Assembly (NCBI GenBank): GCA_963772065.1
Contig: CAVYVZ010000010.1
Location: forward strand, 124,001-188,000
Length of the DNA: 64,000 bases
Origin: CAVYVZ01 sp963772065
GTDB lineage: Bacteria > Acidobacteriota > Vicinamibacteria > Vicinamibacterales > UBA2999
Reading direction: 5' to 3'
The stretch's first letter is position 1; each line of letters begins with the position of its first letter. The notes beneath the pieces were generated by a model that was not told the origin of the DNA, did no database searches, and saw only the letters and a program-made list of their open reading frames with translations. Of this stretch, positions 19,060 through 27,135 are shown one piece after another. A program made the translations under genes and the position numbers.

Positions 19060-20526
19060 CTATCCGATGCTTGCGCGCGAATCCTCGAGGAGACCGAATG
19101 CGATCATCACGGAAACGGCGCCGAGAAAGTCCGGGAGAGCCACCGGCGGAAACCGCCGGTTGTACGCCTCGAACCACGCCGGCACCTGATCGTGATCCGG
19201 CGCCAGGGTCAGCACGCCGATGAGATCGACGTCACGTAGAAAGCGCAACCCCGCCGTGCCGGCATCCGAGCTGAGACGCTCCTCCATGACGATCGCATGG
19301 CCGCGCACGATCGGGCATGGCTCGCGCCGCAGCGTCGCCCCCGGCCGCAGCGCGACGGTGTCCTGATCCTTGAGCCATGCGAATGCCCGCTGCACGCGCG
19401 GATCGTCGCGAAGCGCGTGGACGTCGGGCTCGCCGGCGCCCGAGGAATCGACGTCGATCGCCCGGTCGGTCCAGAAAAGGTGTCGGTGTGCAGACTCGGC
19501 ATCCTCGAATTGGAGGCGCGACTGCCGAAGCAACGACGCGGCCATCGCCTCCTCGCGCGCCGCATGAAGCGCGAGAGCGGCCTCCGTCATCCCAGGCGTG
19601 CGGAGCGATGTGTGAACGGCGACCGCCGCCAGCCACGCCGACGCCAGCGCCTTCTTGATCCCATACGACGAGAGCGGATCCACGAACGAGGCCGCGTCGC
19701 CGACGAGCAGCAACGGGTCCGACGCAAACGTCCGCGCCGTGTAAACGGATGCGTCGAATCCCCAGGGACCGTGTTGAACTCCGCCGCCGAGCAGAGACGA
19801 GAGGTGACGCGTCTTCCGCAGCTCCGCCAGGTAGACTTCGGACGCCGGACGTCCGCGCGCCAGGTCCGTGCGGTGCGGATCGATCATGGCCGTCACGTAC
19901 CGAACCTCCGGCGACAGCGGCACCGACCACGCCCATCCGTCTGCATAGCTTTCGACGAGGGTGTGCGTCGGCTCGACTCCACGCCAGCCGCTCGGACTCG
20001 TCCACGAGGAGGTCAAGGCGACGGTGCGCGGGTGAGCAGCGACACCGGTGCGCCATCCCCGGCGCGCCACCACGCCGGCGCGGCCCGAGCAGTCGAGCAC
20101 GAACCGCCCTCGCACCACGTCATCGCCGGCGAGCTGCACGCGGGCCCCTTCCTGGTCGATCTCCACGGCGCGAACGAGCCCCTCGCGCAGCTCCGCACCC
20201 GCGGCTACGGCCTCGTTGCGCAACACCTGGTCGAAGATCGCACGATCGACCTGATAGCCCAACCCGTCGGCGAAGCGCTCGGACCGCGGCGCGTCCGATC
20301 CCCACCACACCGTGTTTCCCGTCGAGCGATAGAAGCGCGCCGCCTCGATCGCTTCGGCAAGCCCGCACGCGACGAAGAGCTTGCGACAACTCGGCGGAAT
20401 CGATTCGGCCAGCGAGGCCGCCGGAGGTCGGTGCAGCAACGCCACGCGATGGCCCCACGACGCGAGCAGACGGGCAGCCGCAGAGCCCGCGGGTCCGGCG
20501 CCGACGACAACGACATCGACGGACAT
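19060..20526 (-). CDS. qhpG: QhpG-like FAD-dependent monooxygenase for CTQ formation
   Basis: The 488-residue flavoprotein begins with the dinucleotide fold VVVVGAGPAGSAAARLLASWGH and has the second FAD motif LLLVGDAASFVDPLSSYGIKKAL, as in tryptophan-halogenase-like monooxygenases. In Paracoccus QhpG dihydroxylates the tryptophan of QhpC that becomes CTQ. Here the qhp context supports the same role, although the gene lies four genes upstream of qhpC rather than at the operon end. It heads the minus-strand run that continues to qhpE; the region upstream (20527-20587) is a divergent promoter region of about 60 bp. Confidence 0.82.
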   Translation of the reverse strand: MSVDVVVVGAGPAGSAAARLLASWGHRVALLHRPPAASLAESIPPSCRKLFVACGLAEAIEAARFYRSTGNTVWWGSDAPRSERFADGLGYQVDRAIFDQVLRNEAVAAGAELREGLVRAVEIDQEGARVQLAGDDVVRGRFVLDCSGRAGVVARRGWRTGVAAHPRTVALTSSWTSPSGWRGVEPTHTLVESYADGWAWSVPLSPEVRYVTAMIDPHRTDLARGRPASEVYLAELRKTRHLSSLLGGGVQHGPWGFDASVYTARTFASDPLLLVGDAASFVDPLSSYGIKKALASAWLAAVAVHTSLRTPGMTEAALALHAAREEAMAASLLRQSRLQFEDAESAHRHLFWTDRAIDVDSSGAGEPDVHALRDDPRVQRAFAWLKDQDTVALRPGATLRREPCPIVRGHAIVMEERLSSDAGTAGLRFLRDVDLIGVLTLAPDHDQVPAWFEAYNRRFPPVALPDFLGAVSVMIAFGLLEDSRASIG

Positions 20527-20587
20527 CAGCGCGATTCTACCGGCATGCATCGTGCACCTTGTGGGGAGCGTGAGGAGCGTGACGCGC

Positions 20588-21136
20588 ATGAAATGGCTGT
20601 TCGTGCTCGGGTTGCTGCTCGTAGTGGGACTCGGAATTCTCTCCGTGCCCCGGAACGGCACTGACCGGGACCTCATCGGAGACGAGGCCCTCGCCGCCCC
20701 GGTCGGGACGTCGGGCACGCACGACAGTGCAGCCGAGGCGAAGGGCGCCGACGTCATCACCGAAATCGAGACCATCACCGGCACCAACGACGCGATGGCG
20801 CTCGTCGGCCGCCGCGTCGACTTACACGTCGACGTCCAGAATCGAGCGAATGACTATGCGTTCTGGGTCGGGTCCCCCGACAATCGTCTCCTCGTCGTAA
20901 TCGGCCGAGACACTCGCGGCGGGCCGCAGCGGCAGCGCGGCGAGGCGTCGCAGCATCGGATCGCTCCGGTGCGCGGCGGCCAGCGCGCGGCCATCTCCGG
21001 CGTCATCCGCCCCGCGCCGAAGGCAGAGCAGCGGAACAGCTGGAACCTGACGAAGGAGGACGACCGAGAGCTCTCGGATCGAAAGGTCTACATCGATGCA
21101 GAGACGGTGAGCTCAGAGGGCCACGGCAGCCACTAG
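20588..21136 (+). CDS. membrane-anchored or secreted protein of unknown function
   Basis: The start MKWLFVLGLLLVVGLGIL gives a single N-terminal hydrophobic segment that could be an uncleaved anchor. The other about 150 residues are hydrophilic, with a compact beta-rich stretch around ALVGRRVDLHVDVQNRANDYAFWVGSP that resembles the OB-like domains of small periplasmic proteins, then a charged tail. No catalytic motif is seen. It is divergent from qhpG, and its 3' end overlaps udgX by 4 bp. Function unknown. Confidence 0.6.
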   Translation: MKWLFVLGLLLVVGLGILSVPRNGTDRDLIGDEALAAPVGTSGTHDSAAEAKGADVITEIETITGTNDAMALVGRRVDLHVDVQNRANDYAFWVGSPDNRLLVVIGRDTRGGPQRQRGEASQHRIAPVRGGQRAAISGVIRPAPKAEQRNSWNLTKEDDRELSDRKVYIDAETVSSEGHGSH

Positions 21137-21798
21137 ACTTCGGTGCTCTTCCTCAACGTCTCCGCAACGATCCTCAAATCACCGACCAGCATGCCGTACG
21201 CAGCGCGGCGACCTTCCGCATCGGGCGCGCGCAGCACCGCTGACGGATGAATCGTCGCGATGACGCGCTCGGACAATGGGCTCGTCTGGACTTGACCGCG
21301 GTTTTGCATCAGCTTGAACTGGGGACCGATCACCGCCTGCGCCGCGCTGGCGCCGAGGCAGACCACGACGATCGGCTTCACCGCGCGCAGTTCGGCTTCG
21401 AGCCAGGGCCGGCACGCCCTGATCTCCGACGCGCGCGGCTTCTTGTGGATCCGCCGCTTCCCGCGCGGCTCCCAGCTGAAGTGCTTCACCGCGTTGGTGA
21501 CGTAGACATCGCGGCGCGGGATCCCGGCGTCTTCGAGCGCCTTGTCGAGCAGCGCCCCGGCCGGTCCGACGAACGGCGCGCCCTGTCGATCCTCCTGATC
21601 GCCCGGCTGCTCGCCGACCAGCATCACGCGGGCGTCCTGCGGCCCCTGACCGAACACCACCTGCGTCGCGTTCTTATAGAGATCGCAGCCCCTGCATTCG
21701 CGCGCGGCCGCGCTGAGCTTTCGAAGGCTCGTCGTGTTGGGAATGAAGGGAGCAGCCGAGCGAGGCGGGGCCTCGACGACGGTCGGCTTCTTCGCCAT
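21133..21798 (-). CDS. udgX: UdgX, uracil-DNA glycosylase that crosslinks to DNA
   Basis: The 221-residue protein belongs to the Fe-S uracil-DNA glycosylases. Cys35, Cys38, Cys129 and Cys147 fit the cluster ligands. Motif A is GEQPGDQED at 62-70 and the later motif is HPSAVLR. The loop KRRIHK at 114-119 is the mark of UdgX, in which the His (here His118) forms a stable covalent bond to the abasic sugar after uracil release. It stands alone, convergent with the gene at 20588 and divergent from the TonB gene. Confidence 0.92.
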   Translation of the reverse strand: MAKKPTVVEAPPRSAAPFIPNTTSLRKLSAAARECRGCDLYKNATQVVFGQGPQDARVMLVGEQPGDQEDRQGAPFVGPAGALLDKALEDAGIPRRDVYVTNAVKHFSWEPRGKRRIHKKPRASEIRACRPWLEAELRAVKPIVVVCLGASAAQAVIGPQFKLMQNRGQVQTSPLSERVIATIHPSAVLRAPDAEGRRAAYGMLVGDLRIVAETLRKSTEV

Positions 21799-21932
21799 GC
21801 TGCAGCCCGGTGCATGTTGCTTGCCGCGCCAGAACGGAACCGGCGCGATAGAGCGGTGTCCAATGAGCTGTCAGGCTTCGCCGGCGCAGCCTCCCTGCCC
21901 TCGACAAATCGAAGGGCACGACTGGAGGCTAC

Positions 21933-22598
21933 ATGCGGACTTACACGCTCGCGTTCTCGATCCTCATCCACTTGATCATCGTCGCCGTGCTGATCGTGTC
22001 GCCCATCGTGGCGAACGACGTCCTGCCCGCGCCGCGGCGCGCGATCGACTTCATCGTCGCCGAGCCGATCGCGTCACCACCGATTCCGGCGCCGCCTCGC
22101 GCGGGCCGAAAAGACGCGTCCAAGACCCCAAGCCTGACAGCGGCACCCGTCATCTCACCAGACAACATCGCCCTCGAGATCGAGCGCGAGCCATTCGAGA
22201 CCGAAGGCTCCGCCGACGGTGTGCCCGGCGGCATGCCGGGCGGCGATGCGAACAGCATCGTCGCGGGTATCCCCGAACCGCCTCCGCCGCCCGCGCCGAA
22301 GTCGAAGGATCCGCTTCCCGTTGGAGGATTGATTCAACCGCCACAGAAGACGCGCTACGTCATGCCGCTCTACCCTGCATTGGCGCGGGCCGCGGGCCGG
22401 GAGGGCACGGTGATTCTCGAAGCGGTGATCAGCGAGGAGGGTCGCGTGCAACACGTGAAGGTGCTTCGATCGATTCCGCTGCTCGACCAGGCTGCGATCG
22501 ACGCCGTGCGCCAGTGGGAATTCACGCCCTCGCGGCTGAACGGACAACCGGTTGCCGTCGTCATGACGGTGACGGTTACGTTCACGCTGCAACGCTAG
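21933..22598 (+). CDS. TonB family energy-transducing protein
   Basis: The protein has 221 residues: a single N-terminal membrane segment (LAFSILIHLIIVAVLIVSPIV), a Pro-rich periplasmic linker, and a C-terminal TonB domain starting at TRYVMPLYPALARAAGREGTV with the typical end WEFTPSRLNGQPVAVVMTVTVTF. It would couple the proton-motive force to outer-membrane receptors. No exbB or exbD is adjacent. The TAG stop is the first unit of the heptamer repeat. Confidence 0.9.
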   Translation: MRTYTLAFSILIHLIIVAVLIVSPIVANDVLPAPRRAIDFIVAEPIASPPIPAPPRAGRKDASKTPSLTAAPVISPDNIALEIEREPFETEGSADGVPGGMPGGDANSIVAGIPEPPPPPAPKSKDPLPVGGLIQPPQKTRYVMPLYPALARAAGREGTVILEAVISEEGRVQHVKVLRSIPLLDQAAIDAVRQWEFTPSRLNGQPVAVVMTVTVTFTLQR

Positions 22599-22711
22599 GC
22601 GGTGGGCGGTCGGCGGTCGGCGGTAGGCGGTAGGCGTAGCACGGATTTTCTACCGCCTACAGCCTACCGCCTACCGCCTACCGCCGTACCGCCTACCGCC
22701 TACCGCCTACG
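22595..22711. repeat. heptanucleotide TAGGCGG repeat hairpin, second copy
   Basis: Forward GGCGGTA/G units from the TonB stop (22596-22598) face a longer run of CCGCCTA units that ends at the alkD stop (22707-22709), separated by ACGGATTTTCT. The first forward units are diverged (GGGCGGTCGG), while the inner ones are exact. As at 4732-4840, both convergent genes end on the first TAG of the array and the arms can pair into a long hairpin. Confidence 0.8.
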
Positions 22712-23399
22712 GAGCCAGGTTCTTCAACGCTTCACGCACGCTCAGAGGACTGAGACGCGCGCGGTTGGCGGCCACATAGCGCTTGACCTCGCGCGGATCG
22801 GTCCATGCGAGCTGGCGGAGCGCCCAGCCGATCGCCTTGCGGATGAAGAAATCCTTGTGCGTGAGGTTTGGTTCGATGCACGCGTAGAGCAGATCGAGAT
22901 CCGTATCGCCTTTGAAACCGATCTGACACAGGATCGCCGCTCGGCGCTTCCACATCGAGTCGGTTGCTTGGGCCCAGCGCCGCATCAGCGGCTTCATCCG
23001 GCGCGGCTCGCGGCGGAGGACGTCGCCGAGCTGGTGCGTGGCGATCGAATCCACATAGTCCCACCAGGCGCCCGTCACGATCATTTCTTCGTACGTCGGG
23101 ACCGCGGTGATCTCCTGCCACGACGCGTGGCGCCTCTGGTCCGTGAGCGCGATGGCGCCGTATCGTTCCTCGCGGAACTTTGCTCCTCGCCAGAGCTCGA
23201 GCGCGACCGCGCGAAGCTCGTCGCGCGAGTCGAACGGATGGGCGTCGAAGAGCCCGCGCCAGATACGCCGCTGCGCAGGCATGTTCACACCGTAGTACGG
23301 CATCTCCGACTTCATGTACTTCTGCACGCCCACCGCTCTCACGGGATCGGCTTCGGCCTGAAGCGCCGCACGCAGCGCGCGCACGAGAGGATGAGCCAT
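22707..23399 (-). CDS. alkD: DNA alkylation repair protein (AlkD-like)
   Basis: The 230-residue protein is all-helical HEAT-like, with the family start QKYMKSEMPYYGVNMPAQRRI and the later VTGAWWDYVDSIATHQLG and KDFFIRKAIGWALRQLAW, which hold the aromatic and acidic residues of the AlkD cleft. AlkD releases positively charged bulky or methylated bases without base flipping. It is divergent from the peroxiredoxin gene, with a gap of 25 bp. It adds to the other base-repair genes (mpg, uvrA, udgX) in this window. Confidence 0.93.
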   Translation of the reverse strand: MAHPLVRALRAALQAEADPVRAVGVQKYMKSEMPYYGVNMPAQRRIWRGLFDAHPFDSRDELRAVALELWRGAKFREERYGAIALTDQRRHASWQEITAVPTYEEMIVTGAWWDYVDSIATHQLGDVLRREPRRMKPLMRRWAQATDSMWKRRAAILCQIGFKGDTDLDLLYACIEPNLTHKDFFIRKAIGWALRQLAWTDPREVKRYVAANRARLSPLSVREALKNLAP

Positions 23400-23424
23400 C
23401 GCCCGCGAGTATACTCAGACCCAT

Positions 23425-23889
23425 ATGGAGCTGAAGGTGGGCGAGCAGGCGCCGGACTTCTCACTGCAGGCGTCCGATGGCAAGACGTATTCTCTGTCCG
23501 ACTTCAAGGGCCGGCAGCCGGTCGTCGTCGCGTGGTTTCCGAAGGCGTTCACCAGTGGCTGCACGATTGAGTGCAAGTCGCTCGCGGAGAAGGGCCACCT
23601 GATTCGAAAGCTCGGCGCCAGGTATTTCATGGCGAGCGTGGACCCTGTGGCCGACAACACAGGTTTCGCCGACAAGGAACACGCCGACTTCCCCATCCTG
23701 AGCGATCCGACCAAGAAGACCGCGCAGGCCTACGGCGTGCTGAACGAGCGCGGCACGGCCGCACGGTGGACGTTCTACATCGACGCGGAGGGCCGACTCG
23801 CCCACATCGACAAGGCGGTGAAACCGGCCACGTCCGCGGAAGACATCGCGCTCAAGCTCACGGAACTGGGTGTGACCGCTCCGTCCTGA
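23425..23889 (+). CDS. bcp: peroxiredoxin, PrxQ/BCP type
   Basis: The 154-residue thioredoxin-fold protein reduces hydroperoxides. The peroxidatic Cys46 lies in AFTSGCTIEC and a second Cys follows at residue 50. That four-residue spacing differs from the five in classic BCP (GCTxxAC), so it belongs to a variant subgroup or uses a shifted resolving Cys. It is cytoplasmic, without a signal peptide. The TGA stop is directly followed by the GGGAGG repeat array. Confidence 0.9.
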   Translation: MELKVGEQAPDFSLQASDGKTYSLSDFKGRQPVVVAWFPKAFTSGCTIECKSLAEKGHLIRKLGARYFMASVDPVADNTGFADKEHADFPILSDPTKKTAQAYGVLNERGTAARWTFYIDAEGRLAHIDKAVKPATSAEDIALKLTELGVTAPS

Positions 23890-24107
23890 TCGGGAGGTCA
23901 GGGAGGGAGTTCCTATTCACAGGGAGATTGGGGAGGTCAGGGAGGCAATATCGTCATCACAGGGAGATCGGGAGATCAGGGAGAGCACTTTTTCTTCACA
24001 GGGAGATCGGGGAGTTCTGGGAGAACTGATTCCGGCTTCCCGATATCCCTGACCTCCTGTGAAGAAGTGATTCCGTTCTCCCAGATCTCCCCGACTCCCT
24101 GTGATAG
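23888..24107. repeat. array of GGGAGATC-type repeats with short unique spacers
   Basis: Units of about 27 bp built on TCACAGGGAGATCGGGGAG occur three to four times forward (from 23890, 23920, 23958 and 23997), then twice as reverse complements (about 24038-24063 and 24077-24104). They are separated by unrelated 10-14 bp spacers. Each unit has three or four G-runs, so G-quadruplex formation is possible on the plus strand of the left part and the minus strand of the right part. The array is related to 2386-2533. Confidence 0.75.
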
Positions 24108-24178
24108 TGAATTTTCGGAATAGGGAGGTATAGTAGCCGCCTCCCAAAGCCTGCCGGGTCCATTTTCGGAGGTCCGTT

Positions 24179-24415
24179 ATGGCGTCATTCCCGACCGACA
24201 CCCCCAGCGTCGGCGATCCCTTCGCCCGCCTCGAAACCGGTCTCATCAACGATTATCTTCGCGCCCTCGGACACGATCCGGAGGCGTTGCGCGCGCGCAC
24301 CGACAACGAGGCGCGTCATCTGCTGACACAGGCATCCACATATGCCGCGACGCGGCTGTCGGAGGTCGAGTCGCGCGCTCACTACGTGCACGACATGCAT
24401 TCCGGCCGGTCCTGA
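24179..24415 (+). CDS. small conserved-looking hypothetical protein
   Basis: This 78-residue protein has a good ribosome site (GGAGG, 6 bp before the ATG) and no signal or membrane segment. The sequence is mostly helical, with LINDYLRALGHDPEALRART and a final EVESRAHYVHDMHSG. It lies 37 bp upstream of the PQQ dehydrogenase gene and may share its promoter; a weak -10-like TATAGT sits at 24129-24134. Function unknown. Confidence 0.6.
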   Translation: MASFPTDTPSVGDPFARLETGLINDYLRALGHDPEALRARTDNEARHLLTQASTYAATRLSEVESRAHYVHDMHSGRS

Positions 24416-24452
24416 CGCAGCGATCGATTCGGCGGCATTCCAAGGAGGCCCT

Positions 24453-26831
24453 ATGGCTACTCGCGTGCTCACGCTCGTCATGGCTGCTCTTCTCGTTGCG
24501 ATTGGAGCGGCCGCCCCTCAACAGCGGGAGCAAGACACGAACCCGCGCGCCGGCAGCGCGGACGCCATAGCGGAGGGACGCACGCTCTTTCGTTCCGAGT
24601 GCAGCTATTGCCACGGCATCGACGCGCGCGGCGGGAGCCGCGGGCCCGACCTGACGGCCGGCCGCTCGGTCCACGGCGACAGCGACGCCGCGATCTTCGC
24701 GACGATCAATGACGGGATCTCGGGCACTGAGATGCCGGCCAACGAGCTCGAACCCGATGAGACCTGGGCGATCGTCTCGTATCTCCGCAGCCTGCGGGTT
24801 CCCCCGGCGGCGGCGCCCGCGGGCAACGGCCGTGCGGGCGAGGAGCTCTTTTTCGGCGCAGCCACCTGCTCGCAGTGCCACATGGTCAACGGCCGCGGCG
24901 GGCGCGTCGGCCCCGACCTCTCGCGGATCGGCGCGGCGCGGACGCCGACGGCGATTGTCGAGAACATCCGCACGCCGTCGAAGGATCTGCTGGCCGGGTA
25001 CGAGACTGTGTCGGCGACCACGAAGAGCGGCACGCGCATCGTTGGCGTGCGCCGGAACGAAGACACGTTCACCGTGCAGTTGATGGACGTCGGGGAGAAG
25101 CTGCATCTGCTCGCCAAGGATGACTTGCAGGAGATCACATACCCCCAGCGATCGCTGATGCCCGACTATCCCGAGCAACGGCTCACTTCGACCCAGCTTC
25201 AGGATCTCGTTGCCTACCTCGATAGCTTGCGCGGCGGATCGCGCACGGCGCGCACCTCCTCTTCGCCTGGTGGCGTGACGGCCGCGCGGCTGTTGAAAGC
25301 AGCCGAGGAGCCCGCGCAGTGGTTGATGTATTCCGGCGACTACGCGGGCCGCCGATACAGCGCGCTGAGCCAGATCGCCGCGGCCAACGTGCGCCAGGTT
25401 GGCGTGCAGTGGACATTTCAGGCCGGCCGGGGCGGACCGCTCGAGACGACCCCTCTCGTGGTCGACGGGATCATGTACGTGACCGGGTCGAACAGCGAGA
25501 TGTGGGCGCTCGACGCGCGCAGCGGCCGCGTCCTCTGGCGCTATCGCCATCGTCTTCCGAAGCGGATACCGCTTTGCTGCGGCCCGGAGAATCATGGCGT
25601 CGCGGTGCTTGGCGACAAGGTGTTTCTCGCGACGCTGGACGCGCATCTGGTGGCGCTCGATGCCAAGAGCGGAGCCGTGGTGTGGGACGTCGAAGCCGAC
25701 GACTACAAGAAGGGGTATTCCTTCTCCGTGGCCCCGCTGGCGGCGAAGGACAAGATCGTCGTCGGCGTCGCCGGAGGCGAGTACGGCATGCGCGGCTTCA
25801 TCGACGCGTACGAGGCCGACACCGGCAAGCGCGCGTGGCGCTTCTATACGATTCCGGCGCCGGGTGAGCCCGGCAACGACACGTGGGCCGGCGATTCATG
25901 GAAGCGCGGCGGCGCGCCCGCCTGGCTGACGGGCACGTACGATCCGGCGCTGAACCTCACGTACTGGGGAATCGGCAATCCGGGCCCGGACCTGCACGGC
26001 GGAGATCGCAAGGGCGACAACCTGTACAGCGACAGCGTCGTGGCGCTCGACCTCGATAGCGGAAAGCTGCGGTGGCACTTCCAGTTCACGCCGCACGACG
26101 TGCACGATTGGGATGCGACCCAGATCCCGATGCTCCTCGATCTGAAGGTCAACGGCGAGCCGCGCAAGACGATGGTGATGGCGAACCGCAACGGGTTCTT
26201 CTACGCGCTCGATCGCGCGAACGGGAAGTTCCTCTTCGCGAAGACCTTCGCAAAGGTGACCTGGGCGAGCGGCGTGGATGCGAACGGCCGGCCGATCGTG
26301 TTGCCGAACACCGACCCGACGGCCGAGGGCAACAACGTTTGCCCGGGCGTCGCCGGCGCGACCAACTGGATGTCGCCGTCGCACAGCCCGCAGACGGGTC
26401 TCTTCTACGTGACGGCGCGCGAGCAGTGCGACACGTACTATGCGGCGCCGCAGATGTACCGCGAAGGGCGCCTCTACTTCGGCAGCACGAACCACGCGGT
26501 GCCGGGGGAACAGCGCTGGGGAGCGGTGCGCGCGCTCGACCCGGCGACCGGCGAGTTGAAGTGGGAGTTCAAGACCTTCCGTCCCGCCGCAACCGGCACG
26601 CTGGCGACCGCCGGCGGCCTGGTGTTCACGGGTGATCGCGACGGGTACGTCATGGCTCTCGACGCCGCGGCCGGCAAGCTGCTCTGGAAACTCAACATCG
26701 GCGGGAGCGTGAACTCGACGCCGATCACCTACAGCATCGACGGACGGCAGTACGTGGCCTACGCGGCCGGATCATCGATTTTCTCATTCGGTCTGCCGGC
26801 GGAGGCCAAGCGGGAAACCTCTCCGCAGTAG
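24453..26831 (+). CDS. PQQ-dependent alcohol-type dehydrogenase with two N-terminal cytochrome c domains
   Basis: The start at 24453 has a strong AAGGAGG site and gives a signal peptide ending near GAAAPQQ. Two cytochrome c domains follow, with CSYCH at 50-54 and CSQCH at 139-143. An eight-bladed PQQ propeller then runs from about residue 290. It has the vicinal disulfide pair (PLCCGPENHGV) and the likely catalytic Asp in HDWDATQ. The position two after that Asp is Thr rather than Asp, which argues for a calcium enzyme and against the lanthanide type. Hemes at the N-terminus differ from the classic type II enzymes, which carry one at the C-terminus. Periplasmic; substrate unknown. Confidence 0.88.
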   Translation: MATRVLTLVMAALLVAIGAAAPQQREQDTNPRAGSADAIAEGRTLFRSECSYCHGIDARGGSRGPDLTAGRSVHGDSDAAIFATINDGISGTEMPANELEPDETWAIVSYLRSLRVPPAAAPAGNGRAGEELFFGAATCSQCHMVNGRGGRVGPDLSRIGAARTPTAIVENIRTPSKDLLAGYETVSATTKSGTRIVGVRRNEDTFTVQLMDVGEKLHLLAKDDLQEITYPQRSLMPDYPEQRLTSTQLQDLVAYLDSLRGGSRTARTSSSPGGVTAARLLKAAEEPAQWLMYSGDYAGRRYSALSQIAAANVRQVGVQWTFQAGRGGPLETTPLVVDGIMYVTGSNSEMWALDARSGRVLWRYRHRLPKRIPLCCGPENHGVAVLGDKVFLATLDAHLVALDAKSGAVVWDVEADDYKKGYSFSVAPLAAKDKIVVGVAGGEYGMRGFIDAYEADTGKRAWRFYTIPAPGEPGNDTWAGDSWKRGGAPAWLTGTYDPALNLTYWGIGNPGPDLHGGDRKGDNLYSDSVVALDLDSGKLRWHFQFTPHDVHDWDATQIPMLLDLKVNGEPRKTMVMANRNGFFYALDRANGKFLFAKTFAKVTWASGVDANGRPIVLPNTDPTAEGNNVCPGVAGATNWMSPSHSPQTGLFYVTAREQCDTYYAAPQMYREGRLYFGSTNHAVPGEQRWGAVRALDPATGELKWEFKTFRPAATGTLATAGGLVFTGDRDGYVMALDAAAGKLLWKLNIGGSVNSTPITYSIDGRQYVAYAAGSSIFSFGLPAEAKRETSPQ

Positions 26832-26964
26832 GACGCATGGTCACGAACAACGACTGAGTTTTATACAGTCCGGGTGTGTAGAAATCTCAATCGCGCCGTC
26901 GCATGGCGTGCAATCTTCGGCAATCGTCGGATGGATCGACGCTTGCTCAACGCGCCGGCATCCC

Positions 26965-27126
26965 ATGGAATTCATGATTCAGTTGTCGTTGCTGGCCGCG
27001 AGCGTCTGTGTCGGCGCCCTGGCGCTTCTGCGGCGATCGACCGGGCGGTCGGATGGGCGCTTCGACGTCCATCCGGTCAGCAGCGGCTGGCTCGCCGACC
27101 ACAAGACGCGGAGCCGACCCGAGTAA
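26965..27126 (+). CDS. small single-helix membrane protein
   Basis: The 53-residue frame begins MEFMIQLSLLAASVCVGALALLRR, one membrane helix with a positive-inside end. It finishes with a polar tail containing VSSGWLADHK. It lies 9 bp before the amidohydrolase gene and its codon use fits the surroundings. An alternative start at 26908 adds a non-hydrophobic extension. Between 26832 and 26964 nothing else coding is seen. The call is tentative because the frame is short. Confidence 0.4.
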   Translation: MEFMIQLSLLAASVCVGALALLRRSTGRSDGRFDVHPVSSGWLADHKTRSRPE

Positions 27127-27135
27127 ACTCGCGGG

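Noticed and set aside
23888..24107. CRISPR array
   Set aside because: Repeats are degenerate, change orientation half-way, and spacers are only 10-14 bp; no cas gene is near.
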